This document shows, piece by piece, positions 12,220 through 23,673 of a DNA stretch of 64,000 bases (its first letter is position 1; each line of letters starts with the position of its first letter). Location: contig NW_004454159.1 in assembly GCF_000283155.1 (NCBI RefSeq), positions 22,352,734-22,416,733 of the forward strand. Reading direction: 5' to 3'. The notes under the pieces are model-generated. The model searched no databases and had not been told where the DNA came from. It worked only from the letters and a program-made list of their open reading frames with translations. The stretch is from Ceratotherium simum simum. Its lineage: Eukaryota; Chordata; Mammalia; Perissodactyla; Rhinocerotidae. Made by a program: the position numbers and the translations under genes.

Positions 12220-12590
12220 TGGCAAATCCAGATGGCCTCTGCTCCCACTCTGTTCTAAACCTGCTCTATCTCAATCTGTTTAATCCTAGCTTCCTTAAAA
12301 ATTCCACTAGACACCATTCTCTCCATAAAGCCTCTGCCAGTTTCCCTGGATTAAAAAGACTCACTTCCTCTGAACGCTGACTGTCCTTTGTTTATCTGGA
12401 CTGTATCTTAGTGTTTTTAAGACTTTCTGTTTTATACTGTTGATATTTCTGTATGTGTGTTACTTTGAAATCTACTTGAGAACAGAGCATTATTTACCTC
12501 TCTGCTTTACATCAATGCCCAGCGAAATTTTACGCGCATATTATGTCCTCAGTAAATGTTAGTTGAATAAATGAATACAAAATTAAATAA
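12220..12590 (+). mobile_element. L2-like 3' end, sense
   Basis: The 3' end reads 'cctcagtaaatgttagttgaataaatgaa', the typical LINE-2 terminus, preceded by pyrimidine-rich L2-like sequence and an 'acttgagaacagagcattat' block matching the usual 'gggcagggactttgt' position. Strongly diverged. The upstream stretch 12045-12215 may be a MIR fragment, but I cannot settle that. Confidence 0.55.
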
Positions 12591-12923
12591 ATTAATGGAT
12601 AAACAGAATATATGAATGGCATGTTATCTATGGTGTCCAGGTCCATACACAACAGGGCGAAGAATAAAGAAGGTCCTATGTCCTCAGTGTCCAATCCTAG
12701 GCATCAATTTCTAGGTTGTACTTTTACAATTATTTCTCTTTGCATGGAAATGATGAGATTTTTACTTCACATTATAGAATCACTCCAATTAGCAAACAAA
12801 CCACATTAACTATCTTAAAGTTAATAAATATGCCATCATCACAGAATAAAACTCATTAATAAACCTGAGCAGAGGAGGACAGAAGAACACTGCTTAAACC
12901 TATAATTTGAGGAGCATGTTTTG
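12591..12923. other. Unique sequence, no gene recognised
   Basis: AT-rich, with no recognised element. It ends where the antisense L1 begins. Confidence 0.4.
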
Positions 12924-14075
12924 TGGATTCATTAAGATATTCTGTGTTGACAATCATATCATCTGCAAATAAGAACAGTTTTATTTATTCCATTCCAACA
13001 TATATGTGCTTAATTTCTTTTCCTTCCTTCCTTCTTTCCTTCCTCTCTTCCTTCCTTTCTTCCTTCTTTCCTTCCTTCCTTTGTCTTATTCCAGTGGCTA
13101 GAACTTCCAGTACTATGTTGAATAAGAATGGTGAAAATGGATATCCTTGCCTTGAGTCTTTTTCATTATGATATTAGCTATAGGTGCTTTGTAGATGCAT
13201 TTTATCAAGTTGAAGTTCCCCCTCTATTCCTACTTTGCTGAGGGTTTTTATTATGATTGTGTATTGGATTTTGTCAAATGCTCTTTCTGTGTCAAATGTG
13301 TGATCATACTACCTTTCTTCTTTAGCCTGTTGGTATGGTGGATTACATTCGTTGATTTTCAAATGTTGAACCAGCCTTGCATGCCTGGAATAAATCCCAC
13401 TTTGTCATGGTATATAATTATTTTTATGCATTGTTGGGTTTGATATACTAATATTTTGTTGAGGATTTTTGCATCTAAGTTCTTGAGAGATATCAGCCTG
13501 TAGTTTTCTTTTTCGGTATTGTCTTTGTTTGATTTTGATATCAGGGTAGTATTAGCCTCATAAAATCAGCTGGGAAATGTTCCCTCCTCTTCTATTTTCT
13601 GAGACATTGTGTGAAATTAGTGTTAATTACTTAGATGTTTGGTAGACTTCTCCAGTGAAATCATCTGTGCTTAGAGATTTCTTTTTCAGGAGCTTTTTAA
13701 TTACTAACTCAATTTAGTGTTTGTAGGACTATTCAGGTTGCCTATTTCATCTTGGCTGAGTTTTAGTAGCTTGTGATTTTCAAGTCCATTTCTTCTAAGT
13801 TGTCAAATTTATGAGCACAAAGTTGTTTGTAGTATTCCTTTATCTTTTTGATGTCTGCAGGATCTGTATTGATAGCCCCTGTTTTATTCCTGATATTGTT
13901 GGTTTGTGTCTTCTCTCTCTTTTTATCTTTGTCAGTCTTGTTAGAGGTTTATCTATTTTATTGATTTTTTTTGAAGAACCAGCTTTTTGTTCCATTGATT
14001 TTCTCTATTGTTTTCCTGTTTTCAATTTCACTGATTAATGCTCTTATCTTTATTATTTTCTTCCTTCTGCCTGGT
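12924..14075 (-). mobile_element. L1 ORF2 fragment (reverse transcriptase part), antisense
   Basis: On the minus strand this matches L1 ORF2 from the RT domain towards the region upstream of it. Antisense landmarks are 'atcatctgcaaataag' (complement of the FADD catalytic region), 'ttgccttgagtc', 'ccagccttgcatgcctgg', 'aatcccactttgtcatgg', 'gatatcagggta' and 'gaagaaccagctttttgtt'. Stops and indels break the frame throughout, so it is a dead copy. A (TTCC)n-type tract interrupts it at 13017-13083. Confidence 0.88.
13017..13083. repeat. (TTCC)n / TTTCC microsatellite
   Basis: Imperfect TTCC and CTTT units form a pure pyrimidine tract of about 65 bp inside the L1. Its expansion must postdate the L1 insertion. 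Confidence 0.9.
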
Positions 14076-15065
14076 GGTGTCAAAAGTTTATTTTTCTGTG
14101 TTTATATTTTTCATATTAAAAGCTAGTGATTTCTAAATTGACATGATAGCCAGTCTATAAATACGATTTTAACTGTGTTAAACACTGAATAATCCTTAAA
14201 TTGCTAATAATATTTAGTATTTAACTGTTCATGGTGACAAAAAGTTTAGGTAGAAAACAGGAAAATCAGTTAATTGGCAGGTAATAAGTTCAAGTCCTAC
14301 TTAAGTTTTCATTTGAAGAGATTCTGGGTATTTACAAATATTCTCTCTCAATCTAAAAAGTCTCTCTCAGTCTAAATTTGAGGAAAATTTGCAACATAAC
14401 TCTAAATCACTGAGCACAGATATGTTGAGAGCTAAGAAGTTTCTATGAAAGGTCTTTCTTCCAAGGAAGGACAGGGAAACTGCAGAGTAGAAAATAAACT
14501 GGAGAGAAATGAATTACCCACACAGGAAAGAAGGGATATTTTAGCTGAAATATACCTGGAAAATTTAGGTAGAGTTCTTACATGAGAGAGGAGAGAAGGC
14601 CGAAATGTCTGAGTCAGAGAAAGATCGCTCCCTGAAGAGAAGTGAGCTGCCAAAAAGAGCAGGGGTTTGCAACTGAGCTAAGTAGAGAATAAATGTAGAG
14701 AGGAAAGAAGAACTTTCTTTAAAAAAACTTATAAGTTTTGAAAGAAGTGAAGGGCAAGATTAGAAGCAAAAATACTAGTTAATTAATCTTTAGGAGCTTA
14801 TGAATTTAACTCCCAGTCCCTGCCCTCCTAAAGCTTGCAATCTAATCAATTGATTCTGTTTTATTGGATTACTTTAAAGTATATCACAGCTAAAATAGAT
14901 GTTCATATATTAATTTACATTTTAATTGCTTAAGAGACAAAGTGTTTTTAAAATTACAACTTTTAAATTTATGTGAATCCCTGAAGTTTAGCCAGTGTGT
15001 CTGCCATAACAATTAGTCCTATTGAGCCACAGTGTGTTGGGTTTTCTATAGACTACAAAACTGAT
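14076..15065. other. Unique sequence, no gene recognised
   Basis: No gene or named repeat. AT-rich with purine-rich patches on the plus strand around 14440-14720. Confidence 0.45.
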
Positions 15066-15077
15066 AAGAAGCTACGT

Positions 15078-15347
15078 ACTGGGCCGGCCCAGTGGTGTAG
15101 CAGTTAAGTTTGCGCATTCCACTTTGGCGGCCTGGGGTTGGCCAGTTTAGATTCTGGGTGTGGACCTACTCACTGCTCATCAAGCCATGCTGAGGTGGTG
15201 TCCCACAAAGAAGAGCTACAACTCTACAACTATGATACACAACTGTGCACTGGGGCTTTGTGGAGAAAAAAGAAAAAGAGGAAGATTGGCAATAGATGTT
15301 AGCGCAGGGCCAAACGTCCTCAAAAAAAGAAAAAAAAAAAAAGGAAA
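15078..15347 (+). mobile_element. ERE SINE, long type with single tail module, TSD
   Basis: Sense ERE: GGGCCGGCCC head at 15081-15090, then 'tggtgtagcagttaag' (A-box part), the CACTGGGGCTTTG middle segment, one GATTGGCAATAGATGTTAGC tail module and an A-rich end. It is flanked by AAGAAGCTACGT (15066-15077) and AAGAAGCTATGT (15348-15359), a 12-bp duplication with one mismatch. More diverged than the copy at 23674. Confidence 0.9.
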
Positions 15348-15479
15348 AAGAAGCTATGTGCTCATTGTTTATGTCTGCAAGAACAATCAATAGGTAATTC
15401 TATTTCATTTTTAAAGTTAGCTCTGGACATTAGTTTCTCCCAAGTCTCTGAAGAAGCCCTATCTCTATTTTGCTTTCTC

Positions 15480-15875
15480 TTTCTCCTTTGTCTCCCTAAA
15501 TGTAAACCTTCATCAGTGCTTTGTCCTCAGGCCTTTCCTCTTCTAGTTTTAAGTTCTATGACATCTCAGTCTGGAATGTCTGTCTCCCCACCTCCACCCA
15601 AAAAAAAATGTGTCGAACTCTCATGTTTACTTTTAAATCCAACTCAGAAGTCACCTCCTCTGGAAAGTCATCCCTAAATACTCTTTCCCTCCAGGGCTCT
15701 TTCCGTTCCTGTATATATTGCTTGTGCTAACACCTACCACAGTGCACTGTGTACTGCATTTCACACTTGCCTTCCTAACTAGACTTGATGGCAGAGATTG
15801 AGTCTTATGATTCTCCTGTTCCAACTTCCAAGCACAGGGAAAGTGCTTGGTAATAAATGCCGTTCAATGAATGGA
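15480..15875 (+). mobile_element. L2 3' end, sense
   Basis: The succession fits the LINE-2 3' region: 'tccaactcagaagtcacctcctctggaaag', 'agacttgatggcagagattgagtctt', and a terminus 'tgcttggtaataaatgccgttcaatgaatgga'. No coding capacity remains; the 69-codon frame across it is chance. Confidence 0.75.
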
Positions 15876-16111
15876 TACATATAGAAGCTAACAATGGCTA
15901 TTTAATAATTATTTATTCAAATAGTTTTAACACATCCACAAAAATACTCAGCATATTCAGAGTAGACTTCTTCTTCTGAAGTAATAAAAAGGTAGTTTAA
16001 AAGATATTTTGAATAATTCATTTCCTTGACATAGAATCAGTGCTAATCAATAAAGCTTAACTTTATGAAAGAATAAAACCTTAAGCAAGAAATGATGCCT
16101 TTTGCCTTAAA

Positions 16112-16426
16112 TTTTTTTTTTTTTTTTTNNNNNNNNNNNNNNNNNNNNNNNNNNNNNNNNNNNNNNNNNNNNNNNNNNNNNNNNNNNNNNNNNNNNNNNN
16201 NNNNNNNNNNNNNNNNNNNNNNNNNNNNCCTTTTTTTTTTTTGCTGAGGAAGACTGGCCCTGGGCTAACATCCATGCCCATCTTCCTCCACTTTATATGG
16301 GATGCTGCCACAGCATGGCTTGCCACGCAGTGCTTCAGCTCGCACCCGGGATCTGAACGGGCGAACCCCAGGCTGCCACAGCAGAGCACGTGCACTTAAT
16401 CGCTTGCACTACTGGGCTGGCCCCGA
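16112..16426 (-). mobile_element. ERE SINE, short type, containing an assembly gap
   Basis: Minus-strand ERE with head GGGGCCAGCCC at the right end, the TCCCATATAAAGTGGAGGA middle segment and one GGGCTAACATCC tail module visible. Leftwards it enters a T run and the N block. TTGCCTTAAA at 16102-16111 and 16427-16436 is a 10-bp target-site duplication, so the whole gap lies within the insertion. A second tail module may be hidden in the gap. Confidence 0.88.
16129..16228. other. Assembly gap of exactly 100 N
   Basis: One hundred consecutive N bases, a conventional placeholder length, begin inside a T homopolymer of the ERE tail. The true length is unknown. The 104-codon frame spanning it is meaningless. 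Confidence 0.98.
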
Positions 16427-16445
16427 TTGCCTTAAAAAAATTAAT

Positions 16446-17590
16446 ATCTACCAAGAGAATGAGAAGACAAGTCACAGACTGGGAGAAAATATTTACAAAA
16501 GACTTATATAAAGCACTTTTATCCAAAAATGTAGAAAGAACTCTTAAAACTCAAAAATGATGGGAAAAAACCCAACAGACTAAAAAATGGGCAAAAGACC
16601 TTAGCAAACACCTCACCAAAGAAGATGTACAGATGGCAAATAAGCATATGAAAAGATGTTAAACATAATATATCATTAGAGAACTGCAAATTAAAATAAT
16701 AATGAGATACCACTACACACCTATTTAGAATGGTCAAAATCTAGAATACTGACAACACTAAACACTAGCAAGGATGTGGAACAGTAGGAACTCTCATCCA
16801 TTGCTGGTGGAAATGCAAGATGCTATAGGCACTTTGGAAGACAGTTTGATAGTTTCTTACACATCTAAACATACTTTTGCCATATGATCCAGCCATCGCA
16901 CTCCTTGGTATTTACTCAAAGAAGCTGAAAACTTATGTCTCCACATAGGTGTTTATAGCAGCTTTATTCATAATTGCCAAAACTTGGAAGCAACCAAGAT
17001 TTCCTTCACTTCCTGAATGGATAAATAAACTGTGATATATTCAGACAATAAAATGTTATTCAGGGCTATAAAGAAATGAGCTATTAAGCCATGAAAAGAC
17101 ATGGAGGAACCAAAGTGAAAGAAGTCAATCTGAAAAGTCTACATACTGTATGATTCCAACTATATGACATTCTGGAAAAGACAACACTATGGAGACAGTA
17201 AAAAGATCAGTGGTTGCCAGGGGTTAGATGGAAGAGAGGATGAACAGGCAGAGCACCGAGGATTTTTAGGGCAGTGAAACTATTGTGTATGATATTATAA
17301 TAGTGGATACATGCCATTATACATTTGTCAAAACCCATGGGACTTACGACAACAATCACGAACCCTAATGTAAACTATGGACTTTGGGTGATAAAGACGC
17401 ATCAATGTACGTTCATTGATTATAACAAATGTACCACTCTGGTGGGGGATCTTATAGTGGGCAAGGTCATGCATAGGGTGGGGGTGCGGAGGAGGGAAGG
17501 GAGGAGTATATGGGAACTCTTTGTGCTTTCTGCTGAATTTTGCTGTGAAGCTAAAACTGCTCTAAAATAAAGTTTGTTAGGAAAAAAAGA
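16446..17590 (+). mobile_element. L1 ORF2 end and 3' UTR, sense, older family
   Basis: It begins in ORF2 C-terminal sequence ('actgggagaaaatatttac', 'aagcatatgaaaagatg', 'ggtggaaatgcaaga', 'tatgatccagcca') and passes into a 3' UTR of the L1MB/L1MC kind: 'gtggatacatgccattatacatttgtc', 'tgtaaactatggactttgggtga' and 'ctgctctaaaataaagt'. It ends in a short A-rich tail. Many stops; no protein expected. It differs from the horse-type 3' UTRs at 2455 and 7739, so it is an older L1 lineage. Confidence 0.87.
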
Positions 17591-17679
17591 ATATCTGTTC
17601 TACATTTTTTGAGTGTAAGTAACTGACATAAAGAAGACAACACCATTGCATATCACAGCGTAGGGTCTTGCTACTCAAA

Positions 17680-17832
17680 GAATGTCTGTGGATAAGATGC
17701 AAGAACAGCACCTGGGAGCTTGTTAGGCATGTGGAAGCCCAGGTGTCACCCCGGACCTACTGACTCACAGTCAGTTTTAACAAGTTCCCCAGGTCATTTG
17801 TATGCACATCAGAGTTTGAGAAGCACTGGTGT
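17680..17832 (+). mobile_element. MER5A (hAT-Charlie MITE), sense
   Basis: Blocks 'cacctgggagcttgttag', 'accccggacctactga', 'aacaagttccccaggt' and 'tttgagaagcactgg' are in MER5A order. This is a short non-autonomous hAT DNA transposon fossil without coding sequence. The left inverted end is degraded. Confidence 0.85.
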
Positions 17833-17849
17833 AGAAGACCAAGAATGAA

Positions 17850-17967
17850 TTAGGAGCAAGAGGAACCAGGTTCTTTTCTTAACCTCATCCACTCACAAGC
17901 TGTTTAGCATTGGGCAATATATTGAACCTGCAGGTTTCTAGTCTATAAATCAAGAGGGTGGGCCTGA
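17850..17967 (-). mobile_element. MIR-family SINE, first part
   Basis: The antisense MIR core appears: 'accaggttcttttcttaacctcatccactc', 'caagctgttta', 'gggcaatatattgaacct' and 'ctataaatcaagagggtgggcc'. The copy is interrupted by the MER5A at 17968, and its end resumes at 18136. The tail resembles MIR3. Confidence 0.65.
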
Positions 17968-18135
17968 GTCCGAGGTTCTCACAGTGTGGTCCCTGGACCA
18001 GCAGCATCAGCATCACCTGTGCTTGTTGCAAATGCAAATTCTGCTGAATCATAAACTCTGGGGGTGAGCCCACCATCTGTCGTATAACAAGCCCTCCAGG
18101 TGTTTCTGATGGGAGTTGAATTTGAGGACCACTGG
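17968..18135 (-). mobile_element. MER5A, antisense, inserted in a MIR
   Basis: The complement of MER5A is visible: 'gaggttctcacagtgtggtccctggaccag', 'cagcatcagcatcacctg', 'caaatgcaaattctg' and a terminal 'gaggaccactgg'. Both hAT-type ends (CAGTGG-like) are recognisable. It lies opposite in orientation to the copy at 17680. Confidence 0.87.
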
Positions 18136-18178
18136 ATAATCTTGAGAGTCCTCTTCAATGTGAACATTCTATGATCAT
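18136..18178 (-). mobile_element. MIR-family SINE, end part
   Basis: 'gataatcttgagagtcctcttcaatgtgaacattctatgat' resembles the MIR3 terminus (gatgatct...ggtccc...ctctaacattctatgatt). It completes the SINE that stops at 17967, showing that MER5A inserted into it. Confidence 0.6.
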
Positions 18179-19719
18179 TTGGAAAAATTTAAATGTCATA
18201 AGATCTTGTTTATGTATATATATTTTAACTTGAAACTGAATACTTACACATTTTAAGCAGTTAACTGGCAACCTTTTCATTTTCAGATAGTGACTTTACT
18301 TATTTAGAAATATTTCTTATATTGCTATAAATTTCTATTGATTTTTTCAAGTAACAAAAGCAGATTCCTTGGACTCTGATACAAAGTGAACGATTGATTT
18401 GAAGACATCCTTCAGACAAAGAAACTCTGAGCTTGCTGCCCACTAAGAGATGAAGATTTTAATCTGACATAATGGCTTTATTTTTCCTTTTGTAGTTAGC
18501 AAACCACATATTTTTAGTGCCAGGATGGCTGGCTAGGGTAGTTTTCATTATCATAATTCCCACTAAACGCTAAGTATGTTTCTTTCATCCAGAAAGAAAA
18601 TCTGAAAAAAAGCCGACAATGTAAACTTTAATTTGGGTTAATCACAGACAAGAATGCCGTGATCACATACTAAATTGTGACTCGTGAAACAGCTAATAGG
18701 ATTCAGTAAGGAAACATGAAGGCGATAACTTCTTGTCTGGTTCGAGCAGGATGAGAGAATTTGGCTTCATTTGAAATTCTGTCAAGAACAACACAGACAA
18801 GCACTATTTTTAACTCCTACTTTTGTCCTAAGAGTATTCACAGTGTAACAATCAAACAGCTAGCATTTTGGAAGAGGGAAAAGTGGGGACATATTCCAAT
18901 AGGTCAGTTTTCATTATCAGACAGTTGTTAATATTATTGTGTGTCGGGGGGAATCTACATTCCAGGAGTGTGGATACATGGGCCCATGTCTGCATTCACT
19001 CCATGAGCACAGTACCCACCAACAGAGCTCCAAGGGGCCTTCTTTCCTGGAGTGTGACTGTGAACTATTTCCTACATATAATAAAACAGTAGTGGGGAGA
19101 TGATGCATTTGTGTACTTTAGGCTTAATTTACCTTAACCGTTTCATTTCCAATATGTAAGCCCTGGTAACCCATCACAATGAGATCAATTGCTGGCTCTG
19201 ACATCTTCTATCTAAACCTCTAGATTGTAGCCATAGCGCTGTCATTTTTTTTTCCCTAAATATATCCATTCTTTTGGTCTTTTGAGCCTTGATGAATAGA
19301 GCAGTTCCACCAACCTTTCTGGCCAGATCTTAAAGGAAGAGCCTCCATTTTAATGAGATAAAATTGACTTTTTGCCTCTTAATTTGCAGAAAACAATTCA
19401 CTGGTTTTAAGCATAAATGAAACAGAAGCCTTAAAAACAGGAGGCTCTGAAGACGGAGGACCCTTGAAAATCTGGCCTAAATGTGTTGCTGATGGCAAGA
19501 AATCAGTAGGATTTTGATTTCCTATAAGGGGTTTACCTCTCCAACCACTCTACCTTCCCAAAGGGAATGATGTGTTTGCATTACAAAGGGTCAGCTTGGG
19601 TCAAGGGTGAGGTGTGTGGTGGGGCAAAGGATGTGACACCGAGGAGAGCTGTTGAAATAGGCTCTGTGGAGAATATGCTGAGAGAGACGTCCATCGCAAA
19701 AGAATTCATCTCCCCAAAT
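18179..19719. other. Repeat-poor unique sequence
   Basis: I recognise no repeat or gene in this 1.5 kb. It could hold conserved non-coding elements, which cannot be judged without other genomes. Confidence 0.45.
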
Positions 19720-19945
19720 AGAGAGAAGAGAAGGTAGGATAAAAAGAGCGTTGAGGGAGAGGGAATGGAGAAGATGGAGGAAGAAATGGAGACAAGAAGG
19801 AAGAAAACGAGATGAGGAGGAGAAGGAGAGATGAGAAAAGAGAAATAGAGAGTGAGAGACCAGAAATGAGGATCTGACGGAGAGCCCCAGATGAAGAAGA
19901 AGCAGAGGTGGGAAATGGTAAAGGGAGAGGCAGGTGGGAGTGTGT
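19720..19945. repeat. Polypurine (GA-rich) tract
   Basis: Nearly all purines on the plus strand, with irregular GAGA, GGAGAA and GAAGAAG motifs and few pyrimidine interruptions. It could form triplex DNA. The 163-codon minus-strand frame (19581-20072) exists because the complementary polypyrimidine strand lacks stop codons; its Ser/Pro/Leu/Phe-rich translation is not protein-like. Confidence 0.85.
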
Positions 19946-22384
19946 TTATTTTGGGAGGATCTTCATGGGTGTGGTCCTGGCGATTTTGTCCAATGAGGTC
20001 ATGAGAATCAAGTGGTGGACAGCCTACAGAAGCTTCTCCCCAGCATGTGTCTGGCAAATGCATCACTGGCATGGATGAAATTAGTGGAGAGCCAGGGCTG
20101 TTCTCCCAAGATACGTTGTTTTCCTAGATCAGGGAAAGCCACGAGGTGCAATTTCTCTGCTGCAGTCATTGGAAACCAGTAAGCACAGTCAGAGGGAGGA
20201 TTCTGCTATAGGATTGAAACATCCCAATTAGCCGAGAAAAATGCCTCAGCCACTATAAATTGTTTTCCCCATTACTCTTCCTATATTGGAGTTTCAGTCA
20301 CTACACGATGTCTTAATGCACATCAAGGGCTTTCCCTTGTTGAGGATTTACACCATCCCTCTCTTGTGACATGAAGATATCTGTCACTGCCTCACTCACA
20401 ACTTTATGTTTTCTATGTGATAAATGATAAATGTACCGCATTTTTCTAATATTTATTTTTAGGACATAGGCCTAGAGGGAAATTTTGGGAAAGAAGTTCA
20501 AATATTTTCTTAGTTTTACCTATAGTGTAATAAAATTGAATTTATTTCTGTTCAACCTGACTGTAAAATGTACATTATGCATTTATTAATTTCTTTGTTG
20601 TGTTTGGGCTATGGATAAGTCTACCAAAGACAATGGAGTTTGTCATTTGTATATTTTATGACATCAAATTTCTTTTCGCAACTGTTTTATACCTGTTTAC
20701 CCCAAGAGAAAGTCTTGTATTGTAATAAACTGAAGATTACCTCATGTAATAAGGATTCTATAAATAAAAATATACCTTATTAGTTTTTCTTTTTTTAATG
20801 CTTTACAAACTCTAAGCTAATATCACTGATTACTTTTTAATAATTGTAATATTCTACTATATTTTAACTTGTTTTCAGATTGTTCTCCTGAAATGCTAGA
20901 AAATAAATGACTCCCAATAAAACATCAGTTAAATAAATCTGCAGAAGCCTTTGTATGCTTTTTGTTAGAAGTAACTCCTGCATAGCCAATTTGGAATGTG
21001 TTCAACACAAGTGTGAATCATCGATATGTAATCCTTGAGAATATGTTGAAAGTATTTGCAGAAGAGCAAGTACCTTAAAATAATCCTATAGCATCTGGTT
21101 CACACCTGGGAAAGTAAATTTTATAGTTTAGATCTATTATAATTTTAGAACGCTAACATGAATAGTCTTTGGATTTTATATTTTCTTATTTCAGACTATT
21201 TGTACTACTAAAATTAATTTGACTGTTTTGAGCCTTTTTGTGCACAGCAAATACTGAAGTAAAAGTTGCAGAGGAGAATTGATTAATTACACTGTGGCGT
21301 TCTCTCAGATACTAGCCAGACTTAGCGGTGCGTGAATATGTAAGTCTTTGTGTTATTGTGGTGCTCACAAATTTGGATCTTCACAAATCTTCACTCTCTT
21401 TACTGTATAAAGTTTTTAGCTTAAGAGCATGAACTCACCTATACTCAAGATTTGTATGTAAAACCTATTTATACAGAGAAGTAACATATCAAGTGCTTTC
21501 TAAATAATGCAAAAATGTTACTGAAGGTCAGCATAGTATGAATTTTTCGTTGTTTGGTATTGTCATGGTTTCTGAATGTGATTCTAATTCATTCCTTCAT
21601 AATATCAATTATGCTACATAGGAAGGCATTCAGCAGGCGTTTTTTTTTTTTGCATTCTCCTTTTGGCCCATCATTTCTTAAGTTTTGTGCATGTGATAAT
21701 TTTGTTAAAAGGTGAGAAATGTCTATAAAACAGTTAATTTTTTTCCAGCTGATATCAAACTTATGTATCCAAATTTCACATTACTTTATTAATGCAGCCC
21801 CTCCTCTCCATCTCTCCTTTCTAAACCCCCTACTCATATATGTTCTGTCTACTCAGTTCCCTCATTTGGGTTGCTCATGTGAACTCATAAACAAGTCTAC
21901 ACACGTATGTTGTCTACATACACACACTAAGTATTTTGCAACTAATTTTAGTTGTTTTCTTCTTTTCTGGTCATTTTTTTCTTGATAGTTTTGGCCCTGA
22001 TTCTACCACTTGACGTCTGAAATCAAGATAGGTGAAGTCATGAAGGAGGCTGAGATTGGGTTCAATATTCTCCTTTGTTTCTTTGTCATCTCTCCTATCT
22101 TTCCCTCCTCTCGCTTAATCAGAACCCTCGTGCTATGCCTCAGGGCTCTCTCTTCTCGGCTATGTCCTCCCTACACATGTACATCCTCTGGGCAACGACT
22201 CCTACTGCTGAATCTTCCCTAGTGCTGTAGTCCATCAAAATGCATCTATTTTGTGTCATGGGGCCTTGCTCGTTGATCGATGACAAGAGCAGTAATGAAT
22301 TAAGCATAAAACTACCCGCTGTCCTTGTGAAAGTGAGGTAATGCACTTACCTTTGCAGAGAGCATACTTTTTTTGTTTTGTTTT
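19946..22384. other. Repeat-poor AT-rich unique sequence
   Basis: No named repeat, exon or RNA gene seen in 2.4 kb, apart from a T run near 21641-21651. The stretch 20400-21600 is quite AT-rich and free of recognisable transposons, so it is one of the better candidates for old constrained sequence. Confidence 0.45.
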
Positions 22385-22528
22385 GTTTTTTAATTTTTTG
22401 TTTATTGCAGTAACATTGGTTTATATCATTGTATAAATTTCAGGTGTACATCATTATACTTCTATTTCTGCATGGATTACATCATGTTCATCACCCAAAT
22501 ACTAATTACAACCCATCGCTACACACAT
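22385..22528 (-). mobile_element. Truncated L1 3' end, horse-type, antisense
   Basis: The same 3' terminus as at 2455: 'tttattgcagtaacattgg', 'tcattgtataaatttcaggtgtaca' and 'attacatcatgttcatcacc'. Only about 140 bp inserted, after a T-rich left edge (22369-22410). No frame. Confidence 0.8.
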
Positions 22529-22680
22529 ACGGTTTTCCCCAGCTGTGTGTCTCTTTCTTATCTTCTAGGACTCACCTCATGTGTCACCTCCTCAGAAAGC
22601 CTTTCCCTGACCTCCTTCCTCTAGCTGTTCTCTATTCCATCACTGTTTATTTCCTTCACAGCATTTAAACATTTGTATTC
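22529..22680 (+). mobile_element. L2 fragment, sense
   Basis: 'ctcacctcatgtgtcacctcctcagaaagc', 'ctttccctgacctcc' and 'tttccttcacagcattta' match the LINE-2 3' region in order. The L1 3' end lies immediately to its left, so the L1 may have inserted into this L2. Confidence 0.65.
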
Positions 22681-22689
22681 AAAGTATTT

Positions 22690-23658
22690 AATATTTACTG
22701 AAAAGTACATACATCATAACTGTACCGCTTGATAGCTTTCTATATAGTGACCTCCTTAGATCCAGAAGTAGAATATTGCCAGCATCCAAGAGACCTACCT
22801 CATGCCCCCTTTGGGTCAGTCTTCCTCTTCCACCCCAAGGGTAGCCACAATCCTAACATCTGCACCATAGATTAGTCTGTGTGTTTTTTAACTTTGTGAA
22901 GTAGAATGTGCTTTTTTATCTCACTTCTTTCCTGCAATATAATATTTATGAGATTCATGCATGCTGTTGCATATGGTTGTAGTTCATTCACTTTCACAGC
23001 TGACCATCATTTCATTGTATAACTATCCACTATATATTTATCATGTTACCACTGAGGGACAATTTGGGACTATTAAACTAATACTGCTATAAACATTTTT
23101 GTCCCTTCTGCTGGATATATACCACGAGTTAAATTACTGAGTCATTGAATAAGAATTTTTCATGTTTAATATACACTGCAAATAAGTTTTCCAAAATGGT
23201 TGTACCAATTTACATTTGCACCACCGAAGTACGAGAGGTCCACATCTATACCAACACTTGATATTGATAATTATTTAAAAAATTTAGCCATTTTGGTGAA
23301 TGTGTTGTTATATCTCATTGAGGTCTTGACTTGCATTTCCACAATGACTAATAAGGTTTAGCACATGTTCATGTTTGTTGGACATTTGGATATTCTCTTT
23401 TATGAAGTGCCTGCTCAAATTTCTTGCCCATTTTTCTATTGTGTAATCTGTCATTTTCTTACTGATTTGTGGGCACTCTCTATATATTTTGGATATGAAT
23501 CCTTGCAAGATATACATATTGAAAATGTCTTCTGCTACATTCTGGCTTAATTTTTCATTCTGTTAATGATGCCTTTGGATAAACAGAAATTCTTAATTTT
23601 GATGTAGTCCAATTTGTAAATATTTTTCTTTATGGTTAGTGCTTCTATGTTCTATTTT
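22690..23658 (-). mobile_element. L1 3' UTR and ORF2 C-terminal part, antisense (left part)
   Basis: Antisense L1 landmarks in order: 'tgatagctttctata', 'cactttcacagctgaccat', 'gagggacaatttggg', 'gctggatatatacc', 'tttccaaaatggttgtacc', 'tctcattgaggtcttgacttgcatttcc', 'gcccatttttctattgtg' and 'atgtagtccaatttgta'. A degenerate old copy. The same L1 continues at 23918 after the ERE. Confidence 0.82.
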
Positions 23659-23673
23659 AAAAATATCTTTTCA

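Noticed and set aside
16081..16395. 104-codon frame spanning the N block
   Set aside because: The middle third is unsequenced N; the flanks are ERE SINE.
19581..20072. 163-codon open frame on the minus strand, the longest in the window
   Set aside because: It lies on the pyrimidine strand of a polypurine tract, where stops are rare. The Ser/Pro/Leu/Phe-rich translation has no domain and there is no exon context.
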